64,000 nucleotides of DNA from Brenneria corticis (GTDB taxonomy: Bacteria; Pseudomonadota; Gammaproteobacteria; Enterobacterales; Enterobacteriaceae). This document shows positions 26,460 to 35,400 of the stretch, one piece after another; within the stretch, counting starts at the first letter, position 1; each line of letters begins with the position of its first letter. The stretch is taken from assembly GCF_003115855.1 (NCBI RefSeq), contig NZ_KZ819073.1, positions 124,001-188,000 on the forward strand, in the 5' to 3' direction. Position numbers and translations under genes: made by a program. The notes below the pieces were generated by a model. The model saw only the letters and a list, made by a program, of their open reading frames with translations, was not told the DNA's origin and made no database searches.

Positions 26460-26828
26460 TTAAGTTTTAGCAGGCGTACAGATGTTCCCTTCTGAGAACA
26501 TTCCGAATAATCTTTTTTTAGATTTCTGCCATCCGCGCAGCTCGGCATCATTGATGCCGTAGTTGCTAAATAGTACGTAGGTATCATCTAAATACTGTTC
26601 AACCTGCTGAGAAAGCTCGCTTTCATTAGGATACTTTATTTTAAAAGTCAGAATAAATGTAGCTATATGCTCGATAAGTTCATTTAACTGGAGGTTGATC
26701 GCAGATGTTGGATCATTGACCCAGCCGTGACTGCTATCGCCTAACGTTGCAACGCTTTCATCGCATAGATTTTCACATAAGAATCTGAGTTGGGCAATAT
26801 CATAATGTTTGGGTGTGTACTCATCCAT
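26460..26828 (-). CDS. tomB: Hha toxicity modulator TomB
   Basis: Acidic protein of 122 residues, homologue of E. coli TomB (YbaJ), which counteracts Hha and affects biofilm formation; the pair has been described as a toxin-antitoxin-like module. MDEYTPKHYDIAQLRFLCENLCDE and the Trp-containing SSHGWVNDPTSAINLQLNELIEHIA segments are conserved. It precedes hha in one operon. Confidence 0.94.
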   Translation of the reverse strand: MDEYTPKHYDIAQLRFLCENLCDESVATLGDSSHGWVNDPTSAINLQLNELIEHIATFILTFKIKYPNESELSQQVEQYLDDTYVLFSNYGINDAELRGWQKSKKRLFGMFSEGNICTPAKT

Positions 26829-26933
26829 ATCAATCCCTCCGTTAAGCCGTTATTCAGTAACGCCTGACAGACAGGCAGACTGACAAAACTCATAAGAGAA
26901 TAGTCTTGACCATGCTTCTACAATCATGGTGTC

Positions 26934-27010
26934 TATACCCGTCATACTTCAAGCTGCAGGTGCGTTGGCTGCGCTCAGTCACCCGAATCACTTACCTGTG
27001 TAAGCTCATC
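26934..27010 (+). repeat. Left half of an ERIC element ending at an ambiguous base
   Basis: TATACCCGTCATACTTCAAG through TGTAAGCTCATC matches the left half of an ERIC repeat at about the same quality as the copy starting at 63361. The next base (27011) is N, and the right half is missing. Confidence 0.8.
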
Positions 27011-27266
27011 NGCAATATTTCAACGTCTGGGATTTCGACAACCACAATTTAGCCCGCAATGGCTTTTTGCACCTCCCGATATCACAGAATATCTTTTGGT
27101 TTTAATGAAAACAAGTGACGCTGATGGCATGCCGCGCTGACACAGTTCATGTCGCACTGTATATAACTATAGCAAAAGAGCCGCCAAGATTCGCGGACAT
27201 TAGAGAAGGTTTTTTACGCTATTTGTAATGATTAAATCACAAGACTTTTCGGTAAGGGAATAGTGC

Positions 27267-27359
27267 ATGCGTAATATTGATATTAGTTTATTAAACAGGT
27301 TTGTAGATAGATCGCGTTTCGATGGCCTGAGGAAGATGGCCGGTTACCCGCGGGGATAA
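27267..27359 (+). CDS. Possible 30-residue peptide, unrecognised
   Basis: An ATG preceded by TAAGGGAATAGTGC opens a 30-codon frame (MRNIDISLLNRFVDRSRFDG...). The ribosome site is reasonable, but I recognise no family and the peptide could be chance or a fragment of a decayed gene. Confidence 0.15.
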   Translation: MRNIDISLLNRFVDRSRFDGLRKMAGYPRG

Positions 27360-27414
27360 GGAAATAGGCAAGAATTATTTTTATCTTATTGTTTTTTATG
27401 GTTTTATTCTTGTG

Positions 27415-27450
27415 CTTTAAAAGGCTCTATTACAGATATAACAGAGCCGT
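27415..27450 (-). terminator. Terminator downstream of ykgO
   Basis: On the minus strand GGCTCTGT pairs with a later ATAGAGCC (stem arms at 27423-27428 and 27443-27448), followed by TTTTAAA. Confidence 0.6.
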
Positions 27451-27473
27451 GGTGAATTGTTACAGGAAATGGA

Positions 27474-27617
27474 TTAGCCTTTTTTCTTTTTCCTGCCCTG
27501 TACGGCCTTAAAGCGCGGGTTGGTTTTACATATTACGTAAATACGTCCGCGGCGGCGTACCACGATGCAGTCTTTATGACGGTTTTTCGCCGAGCGCAGC
27601 GAGCTAAGCACCTGCAT
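27474..27617 (-). CDS. ykgO: Ribosomal protein bL36 paralogue, zinc-independent type
   Basis: Alternative bL36 of 47 residues (MQVLSSLRSAKNRHKDCIVV ... NPRFKAVQGRKKKKG). It has only two Cys (17 and 30) in place of the full C-C-C-H zinc ribbon, the hallmark of the C-minus paralogue that replaces the zinc-containing bL36 when zinc is scarce. It begins 18 bases after ykgM on the same strand, so both are controlled by the Zur box upstream of ykgM. Confidence 0.93.
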   Translation of the reverse strand: MQVLSSLRSAKNRHKDCIVVRRRGRIYVICKTNPRFKAVQGRKKKKG

Positions 27618-27635
27618 TTGAATCTCCTCGCTTGT

Positions 27636-27884
27636 TTATTTGAAAAAATGGCCAAAGCGCTGCTGAAAGCGCGCGGTGCTGCCCTCTTTGGCATACTCTT
27701 TCTGTTTCCCGGTGTAGTAAGGATGGGACGCAGAAGAAACATCAATGGTGACGTAGGGATAACTCACGCCTTCCAATTCGATGGTGCGCTCGGTTTTGAT
27801 GGTTGAACCGACCCTGTAATAGCTATCGGCGCTGGTATCATGAAACACCACGGTTCGATAGTCAGGATGAATACCTGTTTTCAT
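27636..27884 (-). CDS. ykgM: Ribosomal protein bL31 paralogue, zinc-independent type B
   Basis: Alternative bL31 of 82 residues (MKTGIHPDYRTVVFHDTSAD ...). It lacks the CxxC motifs of zinc-binding bL31 and matches E. coli YkgM. Replacement of the zinc form frees ribosomal zinc during starvation. The start is preceded by GAGGCG and a perfect Zur-type palindrome lies 13 bases upstream of the ATG. The acr genes are adjacent here, unlike in E. coli where ykgM/ykgO are elsewhere. Confidence 0.95.
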   Translation of the reverse strand: MKTGIHPDYRTVVFHDTSADSYYRVGSTIKTERTIELEGVSYPYVTIDVSSASHPYYTGKQKEYAKEGSTARFQQRFGHFFK

Positions 27885-27896
27885 ATCGCCTCAATT

Positions 27897-27914
27897 GTTA
27901 TGTTATAACATAAC
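27897..27914 (-). promoter_or_regulatory. Zur box upstream of ykgM-ykgO
   Basis: GTTATGTTATAACATAAC is a perfect 18-bp palindrome and matches the enterobacterial Zur consensus (GTTATATTATAAC-like core). It lies immediately upstream of the two zinc-independent ribosomal protein genes, the standard Zur target. Confidence 0.9.
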
Positions 27915-28020
27915 TCAATGTTGCGCTTTTTTGTTGTGAAGATCAACCATGATATTTATCGGGTCGAGGCTGGCTCAGAGCATGGGTTGCGCGAGGTATG
28001 CAATAGGGGGAAGGGGGGGT

Positions 28021-28048
28021 AAAAAAAAGGCCGCGGTTGCGGCCTTTT
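28021..28048 (-). terminator. Terminator of acrAB
   Basis: A 10-bp perfect stem (28025-28034 with 28039-28048) with GGTT loop, followed on the minus strand by a run of T. It lies 17 bases after the acrB stop. Confidence 0.85.
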
Positions 28049-28064
28049 ATTATCAGAAAGCGGA

Positions 28065-31000
28065 TTAGCGATGCTCTATATGCTGATCAGGTTGCTCCGC
28101 CTCTTCGTTTTTCTTGCTGAAGCGGCGGCGCACCACCACGAAGAATACCGGAACGAAGAAGATGGCCAGCACGGTTGCGGTAATCATCCCGCCCATTACG
28201 CCGGTACCAACGGCGTTCTGCGCGCCGGAACCTGCGCCAGAGCTGATAACCAGCGGCACAACCCCGAGGATAAAGGCCAGGGAGGTCATCAGGATGGGGC
28301 GCAGACGCATGCGCACCGCATCCAGCGTCGCCTCGATCAGGCCTTTGCCTTCTTTCTCCATCAGGTCCTTGGCGAATTCGACGATCAGTATGGCGTTCTT
28401 CGCCGATAGCCCAATGGTTGTCAGCATGCCCACCTTGAAGTAGACGTCGTTTTCCAGCCCGCGCATGGAGGCGGCAACCACCGCGCCCAGAATCCCCAGC
28501 GGCACGACCAGCATGACCGAGAAGGGAATCGACCAGCTTTCATACAGAGCGGCCAGACACAGGAACACCACAATCAGCGAGATGGTGTACAGCGCCGGAG
28601 CCTGGTTGCCGGACAGCCGTTCCTGATAGGACATACCGGTCCATTCATAGCCAATGCCCTGCGGCAGCTTGGTGACGAACTCTTCCATCAGCGCCATGGC
28701 TTCACCGGTACTTTTACCCGGTGCGGCCGCCCCCTGAATCTGCATGGACGGCTGGCCGTTATAGCGTTCCAGACGCGGCGAGCCGTATTCCCAGTAGGTT
28801 GTCGAGAACGAGGAGAAGGGCACCATCTGACCGTTGCTGCCGCGCACATACCAGTTTTTGATATCGTCCGGCAGCATACGGAACGGCGCATCACCCTGCA
28901 CGTAGACTTTCTTCACCCGGCCGCGGTCGGTAAAGTCATTCACATAGGTACCGCCCAACGCCGTTGCCAGCGTGGCGTTGATATCCGACAGGGCTACGCC
29001 CAGCGCCTGCGCCTTTTCCTGATCGATATTGAGCCGGAACTGCGGGGTGTCTTCCATGCCGTTGGGGCGTACCTGCACTAGCGTATCCGGCTGCTGCGCG
29101 GCCATACCCAACAGTTGGTTACGCGCCTCGGTAAGTTTTTCATGTCCCAGGTTAGCCTGGTCGATAAGCTGGAAGTCAAACCCTGTCGCCGTTCCCAGTT
29201 CGACAATCGCCGGGATGTTGGTGGCAATAACGATACTTTCCTTGATCTGGCTGAAGGCGGCGTTGGCTCGGGCTGCGATAGCGGCCACCTTATTCTCCGA
29301 GCCGCTACGCTCGTCCCACTCTTTCAGGCTGACAAACGCCAGGCCGGCGTTTTGACCGCGTCCGGCAAAGCCGAAACCGTTGACGGAAAACACCGATTGA
29401 ACCGTGTCTTTCTCATTTTCCAGATAGTGATTGGTTATCTTATCCAGCACTTTCTGGGTATTTTCCTGCGTTCCGCCGGCCGGCAATTGCACGATGTTGA
29501 GCAGTACGCCCTGATCTTCTTCCGGCAGGAAGGAGCTGGGCAGACGCATAAACAGCAGGGCCAGGCCGACAACAATCAGCAGATAGAGCAACAGATAGCG
29601 GCCGGTGCTGCGCAGAATATTACCGACGCTGTCGGTATAGTGATGCGTGCTTTTATCAAACAGTTTGTTAAACCAGCCGAAGAAGCCCGTTTTGACGCCG
29701 TGATCGCCCTTGGCGACCGGTTTTAACAGCGTGGCGCACAGCGCCGGCGTTAAAATCAATGCCACCAGCACCGATAGCACCATGGCGGAAACAATGGTAA
29801 TAGAGAACTGGCGGTAGATGGCGCCGGTTGAGCCGCCGGTGAACGCCATCGGCACAAATACCGCCGACAGCACCAGCGCGATACCGACCAGAGCGCCCTG
29901 TATCTGCCCCATCGATTTCCTGGTGGCCTCTCTGGGCGGGAGCCCTTCCTCCACCATCACACGCTCGACGTTTTCCACCACCACGATGGCGTCATCCACC
30001 AGCAGCCCGATCGCCAGAACCATCGCAAACATGGTTAGCGTGTTGATGGAATAGCCGAATACCGACAGGATGGCGAATGTCCCCAACAGTACGACAGGTA
30101 CCGCGATGGTTGGAATCAGGGTGGCGCGGAAGTTTTGCAGGAACAGGTACATCACCAGGAACACCAGCACGATGGCTTCCACCAGCGTTTTCACCACTTC
30201 GTTAATAGAGATTTTAACGAAAGGCGTGGTGTCATAGGGATAAACCACGTTCAGCCCGCTCGGGAAGAACTCCTGCAGACGAGAGAACTCGGCCTTTACC
30301 GCCGAAGCGGTATTCAGCGCGTTGGCGCCGGTCGCCAGTTTAATCCCGATACCGGCGGCTGGCTGGCCGTTGTAGCGCGCAATGATGTCGTAGCTTTCGC
30401 CGCCAAGCTCGACGCGCGCCACGTCTTTCAGGCGTACCTGCGAACCGTCGGCGTTAACCTTCAGTAAGATATTGGAGAACTCTTCCGGCGATTTCAGCCG
30501 CGTTTGCGCGATGATCGACGCATTCAACTGCTGGCCGGCGACCGGCGGCGAACCGCCCAACTGACCGGCGGCAATCTGGTTGTTTTGCACGGTAATGGCC
30601 GAGGTGACGTCACCGGTCGTCAGTTGATAGTTGTTCAGCTTGTTCGGATCCAGCCAGATACGCATGGCGTACTGGGCGCCGAACAGTTGGGCGTCACCGA
30701 CGCCGTTGGTACGGCTGATGGGATCCAGCACGTTGGCGGCCGCATAGTCGGCGATGTCCTGCTGGGTCATTTTGCCGTCCTCGCTGATAAAGGCGGCGAT
30801 CAGCAGGAAGCTGCTGCTGGACTTCTGAACGTTGACGCCCTGTTGCTGAACTTCCTGCGGCAGCAACGGCATTGCCAACTGGAGTTTGTTCTGCACCTGG
30901 ACCTGCGCGATATCAGGGTCGGTTCCCGCTTCAAAGGTCAGCGTAATCTGAACCGTACCTGATGAGTCGCTGCTGGAAGCCATATACATCAGGTTATCGA

Positions 31001-31214
31001 TACCGTTCATATTCTGTTCGATAACCTGGGTTACCGAGTCTTGCAGCGTTGAGGCGTCCGCCCCTGGATAGGTTGCTGTAATTTCAATCGCTGGGGGCGC
31101 GATTGTCGGGTATTGGGCGATAGGCAAATTCACAATCGCCAAGGCTCCGGCCAACATCACCACGATGGCGATTACCCATGCAAAAATGGGTCGATCTATA
31201 AAAAAATTAGCCAT
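28065..31214 (-). CDS. acrB: RND multidrug efflux pump AcrB
   Basis: Inner-membrane proton-driven drug pump, 1049 residues, the same length as E. coli AcrB. It works as a trimer with AcrA and TolC. Twelve membrane helices flank two large periplasmic domains. The proton-relay aspartates stand in the helix AIGLLVDDAIVVVENVER (Asp407-Asp408 by family numbering), and the TM10 lysine follows in GLSAKNAILIVEFAKD. The short C-terminus after FFVVVRRRFSKK is family-typical. It follows acrA after 16 bases. Confidence 0.98.
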   Translation of the reverse strand: MANFFIDRPIFAWVIAIVVMLAGALAIVNLPIAQYPTIAPPAIEITATYPGADASTLQDSVTQVIEQNMNGIDNLMYMASSSDSSGTVQITLTFEAGTDPDIAQVQVQNKLQLAMPLLPQEVQQQGVNVQKSSSSFLLIAAFISEDGKMTQQDIADYAAANVLDPISRTNGVGDAQLFGAQYAMRIWLDPNKLNNYQLTTGDVTSAITVQNNQIAAGQLGGSPPVAGQQLNASIIAQTRLKSPEEFSNILLKVNADGSQVRLKDVARVELGGESYDIIARYNGQPAAGIGIKLATGANALNTASAVKAEFSRLQEFFPSGLNVVYPYDTTPFVKISINEVVKTLVEAIVLVFLVMYLFLQNFRATLIPTIAVPVVLLGTFAILSVFGYSINTLTMFAMVLAIGLLVDDAIVVVENVERVMVEEGLPPREATRKSMGQIQGALVGIALVLSAVFVPMAFTGGSTGAIYRQFSITIVSAMVLSVLVALILTPALCATLLKPVAKGDHGVKTGFFGWFNKLFDKSTHHYTDSVGNILRSTGRYLLLYLLIVVGLALLFMRLPSSFLPEEDQGVLLNIVQLPAGGTQENTQKVLDKITNHYLENEKDTVQSVFSVNGFGFAGRGQNAGLAFVSLKEWDERSGSENKVAAIAARANAAFSQIKESIVIATNIPAIVELGTATGFDFQLIDQANLGHEKLTEARNQLLGMAAQQPDTLVQVRPNGMEDTPQFRLNIDQEKAQALGVALSDINATLATALGGTYVNDFTDRGRVKKVYVQGDAPFRMLPDDIKNWYVRGSNGQMVPFSSFSTTYWEYGSPRLERYNGQPSMQIQGAAAPGKSTGEAMALMEEFVTKLPQGIGYEWTGMSYQERLSGNQAPALYTISLIVVFLCLAALYESWSIPFSVMLVVPLGILGAVVAASMRGLENDVYFKVGMLTTIGLSAKNAILIVEFAKDLMEKEGKGLIEATLDAVRMRLRPILMTSLAFILGVVPLVISSGAGSGAQNAVGTGVMGGMITATVLAIFFVPVFFVVVRRRFSKKNEEAEQPDQHIEHR

Positions 31215-31230
31215 TAATTACCGGCTCCTG

Positions 31231-32421
31231 TTAAGACTTCGCGGGTTCAGCCTGGGACTGCTGCGGCTGTTCGTTATCTTGAGCGACTTCTTTTCCTGTT
31301 ACCTGAATGCCGGGTTGAATCTTTTGCAAACCGGTCACAATGATACGATCGCCCGCTTTCAAACCGTCGGTGACCAGCCATTTATTACCCACAGCCTTTG
31401 ATGTGGTCACGTTGCGAATCTCAACCTTATCACCTTCACCGATGACCATTGCGGTTGCCTCGCCGCGCGCATTACGGGTAATGCCCATCTGTGGAGCCAG
31501 CAATGCGTCGTCTTTCACGCCGGAATCCAGACGCGCGCGGACAAACATGCCGGGTAAAAGATCGTGTTGCGGGTTAGGGAAAATCGCCCTCAGAGTGATA
31601 GAACCGGTGGTTTCATCCACGGTGACATCGGAAAATTCCAACGTGCCGGGCTGCGCATATTCAGAACCGTTATCCAGCAGCAGGCGAACGTTGGCTTTGC
31701 CTTCGCTTTGTTTCAGCGAGCCGTCTTCCAGTTCTTTTTTCAGGCGCAGGAAATCATTGCTTGATTGGGTTACATCGACGTAAATCGGATCGAGTTGTTG
31801 TACGGTGGTTAAGGCGGTGGTCTGGCCGGTGGAAACCAGCGCGCCTTCCGTCACCGTTGATTTACCCACCCGGCCGGATATCGGCGCGTTGACTTTGGTG
31901 TAGGCGAGATTGATTAGCGCATTATCCACCGCGGCCTGGGCGGCCTGTACGCTGGCGTCGGCCTGACGCAACGTGGCGACGGCCTGGTCGTAATCCTGTT
32001 TGCTGATGTAGTTGGTTCCCAGCAGCGGTTTATAGCGGTTTACCGTCAGTCGGGCGATTTCGGCGCTTGCCTTAGCCTGAGCCAGTGAACCTTTGGCGCT
32101 ATTGTGATCGGCCTGATAAGGCGCCGGATCGATTTGATAGAGCGATGAACCGGCCTGGATGTCGCTGCCCTCGGTAAAGTTACGCTTGAGAATAATACCG
32201 CCGACCTGGGGGCGGACTTCCGCGATACGATAGGCGTTGGTGCGGCCTGGCAAATCGGTCGTCACATTGAGAGGTTGCGCTTTCAGCGTTACGATGCCGA
32301 CTTCGGGAGGCTGTTGTTGCGCCCCTGCCTGTTGTTCACTATTATCACATCCCGCGAGAATTAAGCCGCCAGAAAGCATCAGAACTGCCGCCAGAGGCGT
32401 TAGCCCTCTGTTTTTGTTCAT
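31231..32421 (-). CDS. acrA: Periplasmic membrane-fusion lipoprotein AcrA
   Basis: Adaptor of the AcrAB-TolC pump, 396 residues. A signal ends at the lipobox LAGC with acylated Cys25. The lipoyl halves, the alpha-helical hairpin (about 100-170) and the beta-barrel/membrane-proximal domains can be followed by alignment with E. coli AcrA (397 residues). First gene of the acrAB operon, divergent from acrR. Confidence 0.98.
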   Translation of the reverse strand: MNKNRGLTPLAAVLMLSGGLILAGCDNSEQQAGAQQQPPEVGIVTLKAQPLNVTTDLPGRTNAYRIAEVRPQVGGIILKRNFTEGSDIQAGSSLYQIDPAPYQADHNSAKGSLAQAKASAEIARLTVNRYKPLLGTNYISKQDYDQAVATLRQADASVQAAQAAVDNALINLAYTKVNAPISGRVGKSTVTEGALVSTGQTTALTTVQQLDPIYVDVTQSSNDFLRLKKELEDGSLKQSEGKANVRLLLDNGSEYAQPGTLEFSDVTVDETTGSITLRAIFPNPQHDLLPGMFVRARLDSGVKDDALLAPQMGITRNARGEATAMVIGEGDKVEIRNVTTSKAVGNKWLVTDGLKAGDRIIVTGLQKIQPGIQVTGKEVAQDNEQPQQSQAEPAKS

Positions 32422-32511
32422 AGATAAACCTCAAGTATCCGATTTGAAATTGACCAATGGATCACGCGCTTTAAAACCCATTGCTGCGATAATCTTATGT
32501 TGATGCTATGT

Positions 32512-32535
32512 TACATACATACTCGAATGTATGTA
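32512..32535. promoter_or_regulatory. AcrR operator in the acrA-acrR intergenic region
   Basis: TACATACAT-N6-ATGTATGTA forms a 24-bp palindrome with the same half-sites and spacing as the established E. coli AcrR operator. It lies 28 bases before acrR and about 90 before acrA, so it can repress both. Confidence 0.92.
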
Positions 32536-32563
32536 AATCATCCTTTGTTTCAAATACAACGAT

Positions 32564-33238
32564 ATGGCACGAAAAACCAAACAGCAGGCTCAGGAAACCC
32601 GACAACAGATACTGGATGCAGCGTTGAGAGTGTTCTCAGAGTATGGCGTGTCCGCAACATCGCTGGCTGACATTGCCGCCGCCTCTGGGGTAACCCGCGG
32701 CGCCATTTACTGGCATTTTAAAAATAAAGCCGAACTGTTTGACGAAATATGGATTCAGGCCGAGTTGAAACTCAGTCAGTTCGAATTAGAGTATCAAACA
32801 AAATTTCCTGATAATCCACTCCATGTGATGCGTGAGCTGTTGATTTATATGCTTCGTTTAACGGCGAATGACAATCAGTGGCGATTGATGATGGAGATTG
32901 TATTTCATAAATGTGAGTTCGTCGGTGAAATGCTACCCTCTTTCAACGCCCGCAAGGAGCTTTATTTCGGCTGCTACTCCGATATTGAAAGCCATTTAAT
33001 GCGCTGTATTCGCATGGGCTTGCTGCCCGAGGATATTCAGCCGCGTCGGGCCGCCGTCGCGCTGCGCGCTTATTTTTCCGGCCTGATGGAAAACTGGTTG
33101 TTTATGCCGCAAAGCTTCGATCTTGCGCGGGACGCCCCGGTGCTGGTCGATTCCTTTATCGATATGCTGCGCTTCAGCGCGTCGTTTCGTCAGTCTGCGC
33201 CAACGGAAGCCCATTCGGTAAGAAGAGAGGAGGGCTGA
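32564..33238 (+). CDS. acrR: TetR-family repressor AcrR
   Basis: Repressor of acrAB, 224 residues (E. coli 215). N-terminal TetR helix-turn-helix TSLADIAAASGVTRGAIYWHFKNKAELFDEIW at about 32-63, and a ligand-binding helical domain after it. Divergent from acrA with the palindromic operator between. In E. coli the large mscK gene follows; here rsmS lies 20 bases away in convergent orientation, so mscK is absent. Confidence 0.97.
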   Translation: MARKTKQQAQETRQQILDAALRVFSEYGVSATSLADIAAASGVTRGAIYWHFKNKAELFDEIWIQAELKLSQFELEYQTKFPDNPLHVMRELLIYMLRLTANDNQWRLMMEIVFHKCEFVGEMLPSFNARKELYFGCYSDIESHLMRCIRMGLLPEDIQPRRAAVALRAYFSGLMENWLFMPQSFDLARDAPVLVDSFIDMLRFSASFRQSAPTEAHSVRREEG

Positions 33239-33258
33239 TTCTCCGTGCCGAACGGGGC

Positions 33259-33423
33259 CTAGTCGACCGCGTCGCCTTTTTCCCGCCGCGCTTTTTGCTG
33301 AAAATCCTTACGCACGATTTCCAGGGCGGCCAGCGCCACCTGCGGGTCGATGTGGTTATCCTCCAGCAGCATAATCAGATCGACCGCCAGCTTGATTTCC
33401 GGAGCCGCATTTTCCAGTGACAT
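33259..33423 (-). CDS. rsmS: RsmS (YbaM) small regulatory protein
   Basis: Protein of 54 residues starting MSLENAAPEIKLAVDLIMLLEDNHIDPQ, homologous to E. coli YbaM. In Pectobacterium the homologue RsmS affects the Rsm secondary-metabolite and virulence regulon. The ATG at 33423 is preceded by AAAGGAGGGG, a near-perfect ribosome site; longer upstream frames are not conserved. It follows priC on the same strand after 64 bases. Confidence 0.9.
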   Translation of the reverse strand: MSLENAAPEIKLAVDLIMLLEDNHIDPQVALAALEIVRKDFQQKARREKGDAVD

Positions 33424-33487
33424 TTCCGTCCCCCTCCTTTCCAAGCTTGCATAAATATAGCGGAGAATAAAAATAACCCGCCGGAAT

Positions 33488-34024
33488 TTACAATCCCTGC
33501 TCCCGGCGTTCAATTACTCGCTCCAGGCGTGACAGGGCCTGGCGGCATCGGGCCAGCCGTCCTTCCAGCGCCGCCAGCTCTTTTTGCAGACGCTGCTGCT
33601 CGCCCAACCGCGTTTCAGCGTTCAACAGGCTTTCCCGGTCATGGATCATCGACAGCAGGCGCCGCTCATAGTCCTGGTGTTCGGCCAGCTTATGGTAAAG
33701 GTCCGGCGATGGCGTCGCCGTCTCTCGCTCCTGACGTCGTAAAGACTGCGTCGCCAGTTCGCGTTGCAGCGCCGTGATTTGCCTCACCAGTTTGTCGGCC
33801 ATAAACGACACCCGCTCGGAACGCTGCTCGGCGACCAACTGCCTGATGGATTGCAGATTCTGCTCAACCTCATGGAAATAATCTTTCAGCCGTGTGCCAT
33901 AGCTGCTGAACAGCTGACGGTCGAAACGTGATTGCGCCACGGGCTTATCCGCCAGCGGCGCGATCGCTTTCGCCAGCGTGTCGATTTGTTGTTCAAGCGC
34001 CAGCAGCAGTTTGTGGGTGTTCAC
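33488..34024 (-). CDS. priC: Primosomal replication protein N'' PriC
   Basis: Replication-restart protein of 178 residues that loads DnaB at stalled forks lacking a long nascent leading strand. The conserved blocks SRFDRQLFSSYGTRLKDYF, HQDYERRLLSMIHDRE and LAALEGRLARCRQALSRLERVIERRE match the divergent PriC family. The start is taken as GTG at 34024 (VNTHKLLLALEQQIDTLAKAI). An upstream in-frame ATG at 34105 adds 27 residues without similarity. Confidence 0.88.
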   Translation of the reverse strand: MNTHKLLLALEQQIDTLAKAIAPLADKPVAQSRFDRQLFSSYGTRLKDYFHEVEQNLQSIRQLVAEQRSERVSFMADKLVRQITALQRELATQSLRRQERETATPSPDLYHKLAEHQDYERRLLSMIHDRESLLNAETRLGEQQRLQKELAALEGRLARCRQALSRLERVIERREQGL

Positions 34025-34220
34025 TCTGTTCCCTATACATATATTGGCTTGCCTAAGCCGATAGCCTAGCTTGCCCGGGAATAACGTCCGACACAACTTA
34101 TTCACCGGGATACGCTGATTTCCGCACCGCCATTAACAGACGGCCGATGTTGATGATAGAGTGTGATTGGCCGGGGGGCGCTTTATTTACCCATTAACAG
34201 CGAACGGACAAAAGGTGAAT

Positions 34221-34598
34221 ATGTATCGCGCGGTGCTGATTGTCATAGGGTGGGTGGCCGTCGTTCTGGCAACGTTGGGCATCGTATTGCCTTTGTTGCC
34301 GACCACGCCCTTTTTATTGTTGGCCGCCTGGTGTTTTGCCCGTTCGTCGCCGCGTTTTCATCACTGGCTGCTGTATCGCTCCTGGTTCGGGGGATATTTG
34401 CGTCATTGGCAGCGATACCGGGCTTTGCCGCCCGGAGCGAAATGGAAAGCGGTTATGGTTATTTTATTGACCTTTGCGCTCTCCCTCTGGCTGATTAAAA
34501 TCAACTGGGTTAGAGCCTTGTTATTGGTGATTCTGGCGATTTTGCTGACGTTTATGCTTCGTCTGCCGGTGGTGGACGGCCATAAAAAAATACGCTGA
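34221..34598 (+). CDS. ybaN: DUF454 inner-membrane protein YbaN
   Basis: Membrane protein of 125 residues with three to four hydrophobic segments (about 4-36, 77-93, 96-114). GIVLPLLPTTPFLLLAAWCFARSSPRFHHWLLYRSWFG is the DUF454 signature. The ATG at 34221 follows AAAGGTGAAT and gives the E. coli length; an open extension upstream is not conserved. Function unknown. Confidence 0.93.
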   Translation: MYRAVLIVIGWVAVVLATLGIVLPLLPTTPFLLLAAWCFARSSPRFHHWLLYRSWFGGYLRHWQRYRALPPGAKWKAVMVILLTFALSLWLIKINWVRALLLVILAILLTFMLRLPVVDGHKKIR

Positions 34599-34774
34599 GA
34601 TCGTGGGGACGTGTTGCATTTATCGGCCAGTTTGACTAGATTTGAGCGTTTTCGTGCGCGGACCGCCACTTTTCCTGTTTCGAAAACCGCCATTGCCTTC
34701 TGACGTTGATGGAAGGATGGACGAGGAGCGGCCGGCATTGGTATGAGCAGAACGTTTTATCAGGCACAGAGATG

Positions 34775-35326
34775 ATGACCGCAACGGCGCAACAGCAAGA
34801 ATTGATTAAAAACAGCATCAAAAGCATTCCCGATTATCCGAAGCCGGGCATACTGTTCCGTGACGTAACCAGCCTGCTGGAAGATCCGACGGCGTATGCC
34901 GCCAGTATTGATATGCTTGCGAAACGCTATCGCAATACCGGGATTACCAAGGTGGTGGGCACGGAAGCGCGCGGCTTTCTGTTTGGCGCGCCGGTGGCGT
35001 TGGCGTTGGGCGTCGGATTTGTTCCGGTGCGTAAACCGGGCAAACTGCCGCGTCCGATCATCAGCGAAAGCTACGAACTGGAATATGGTTCGGATAGCCT
35101 GGAAATTCATGCGGATGCGATTAACGCCACGGATAACGTCCTGGTTATCGACGATCTGCTGGCAACGGGCGGCACGGTAGAGGCCACGGTAAAACTGATC
35201 CGTCGCCTGGGCGGCACGGTAACCGACGCCGCTTTTGTTATCAATCTGTTCGATCTGGGCGGCGCGCAGCGCCTGGAAGCGATGGGCGTGACCTGCTATA
35301 GCCTGGTCGACTTCCCCGGTCATTAA
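34775..35326 (+). CDS. apt: Adenine phosphoribosyltransferase
   Basis: Purine salvage enzyme, 183 residues as in E. coli, converting adenine and PRPP to AMP. The PRPP-binding motif VLVIDDLLATGGT and the flexible-loop region VRKPGKLPRPIISESYELEYG are clear. Of two tandem ATGs (34772, 34775) the second gives the MTATAQQ start of E. coli. dnaX follows after 74 bases. Confidence 0.97.
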   Translation: MTATAQQQELIKNSIKSIPDYPKPGILFRDVTSLLEDPTAYAASIDMLAKRYRNTGITKVVGTEARGFLFGAPVALALGVGFVPVRKPGKLPRPIISESYELEYGSDSLEIHADAINATDNVLVIDDLLATGGTVEATVKLIRRLGGTVTDAAFVINLFDLGGAQRLEAMGVTCYSLVDFPGH

Positions 35327-35400
35327 TCACAACGGTCTCGCCGATAACCGCGCGGCTGTGTTAGCATGGCCTCCTCAATAACTCGACTATTGCGGTATTG

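Larger units (their letters stand above)
26829..27473. other. Intergenic region between tomB and ykgO
   Basis: About 645 AT-rich bases containing an ERIC left half, an ambiguous base N at 27011, and a small open frame at 27267-27359. Otherwise I see no recognisable gene. It is larger than the corresponding gap usually is and may include decayed sequence. Confidence 0.5.
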
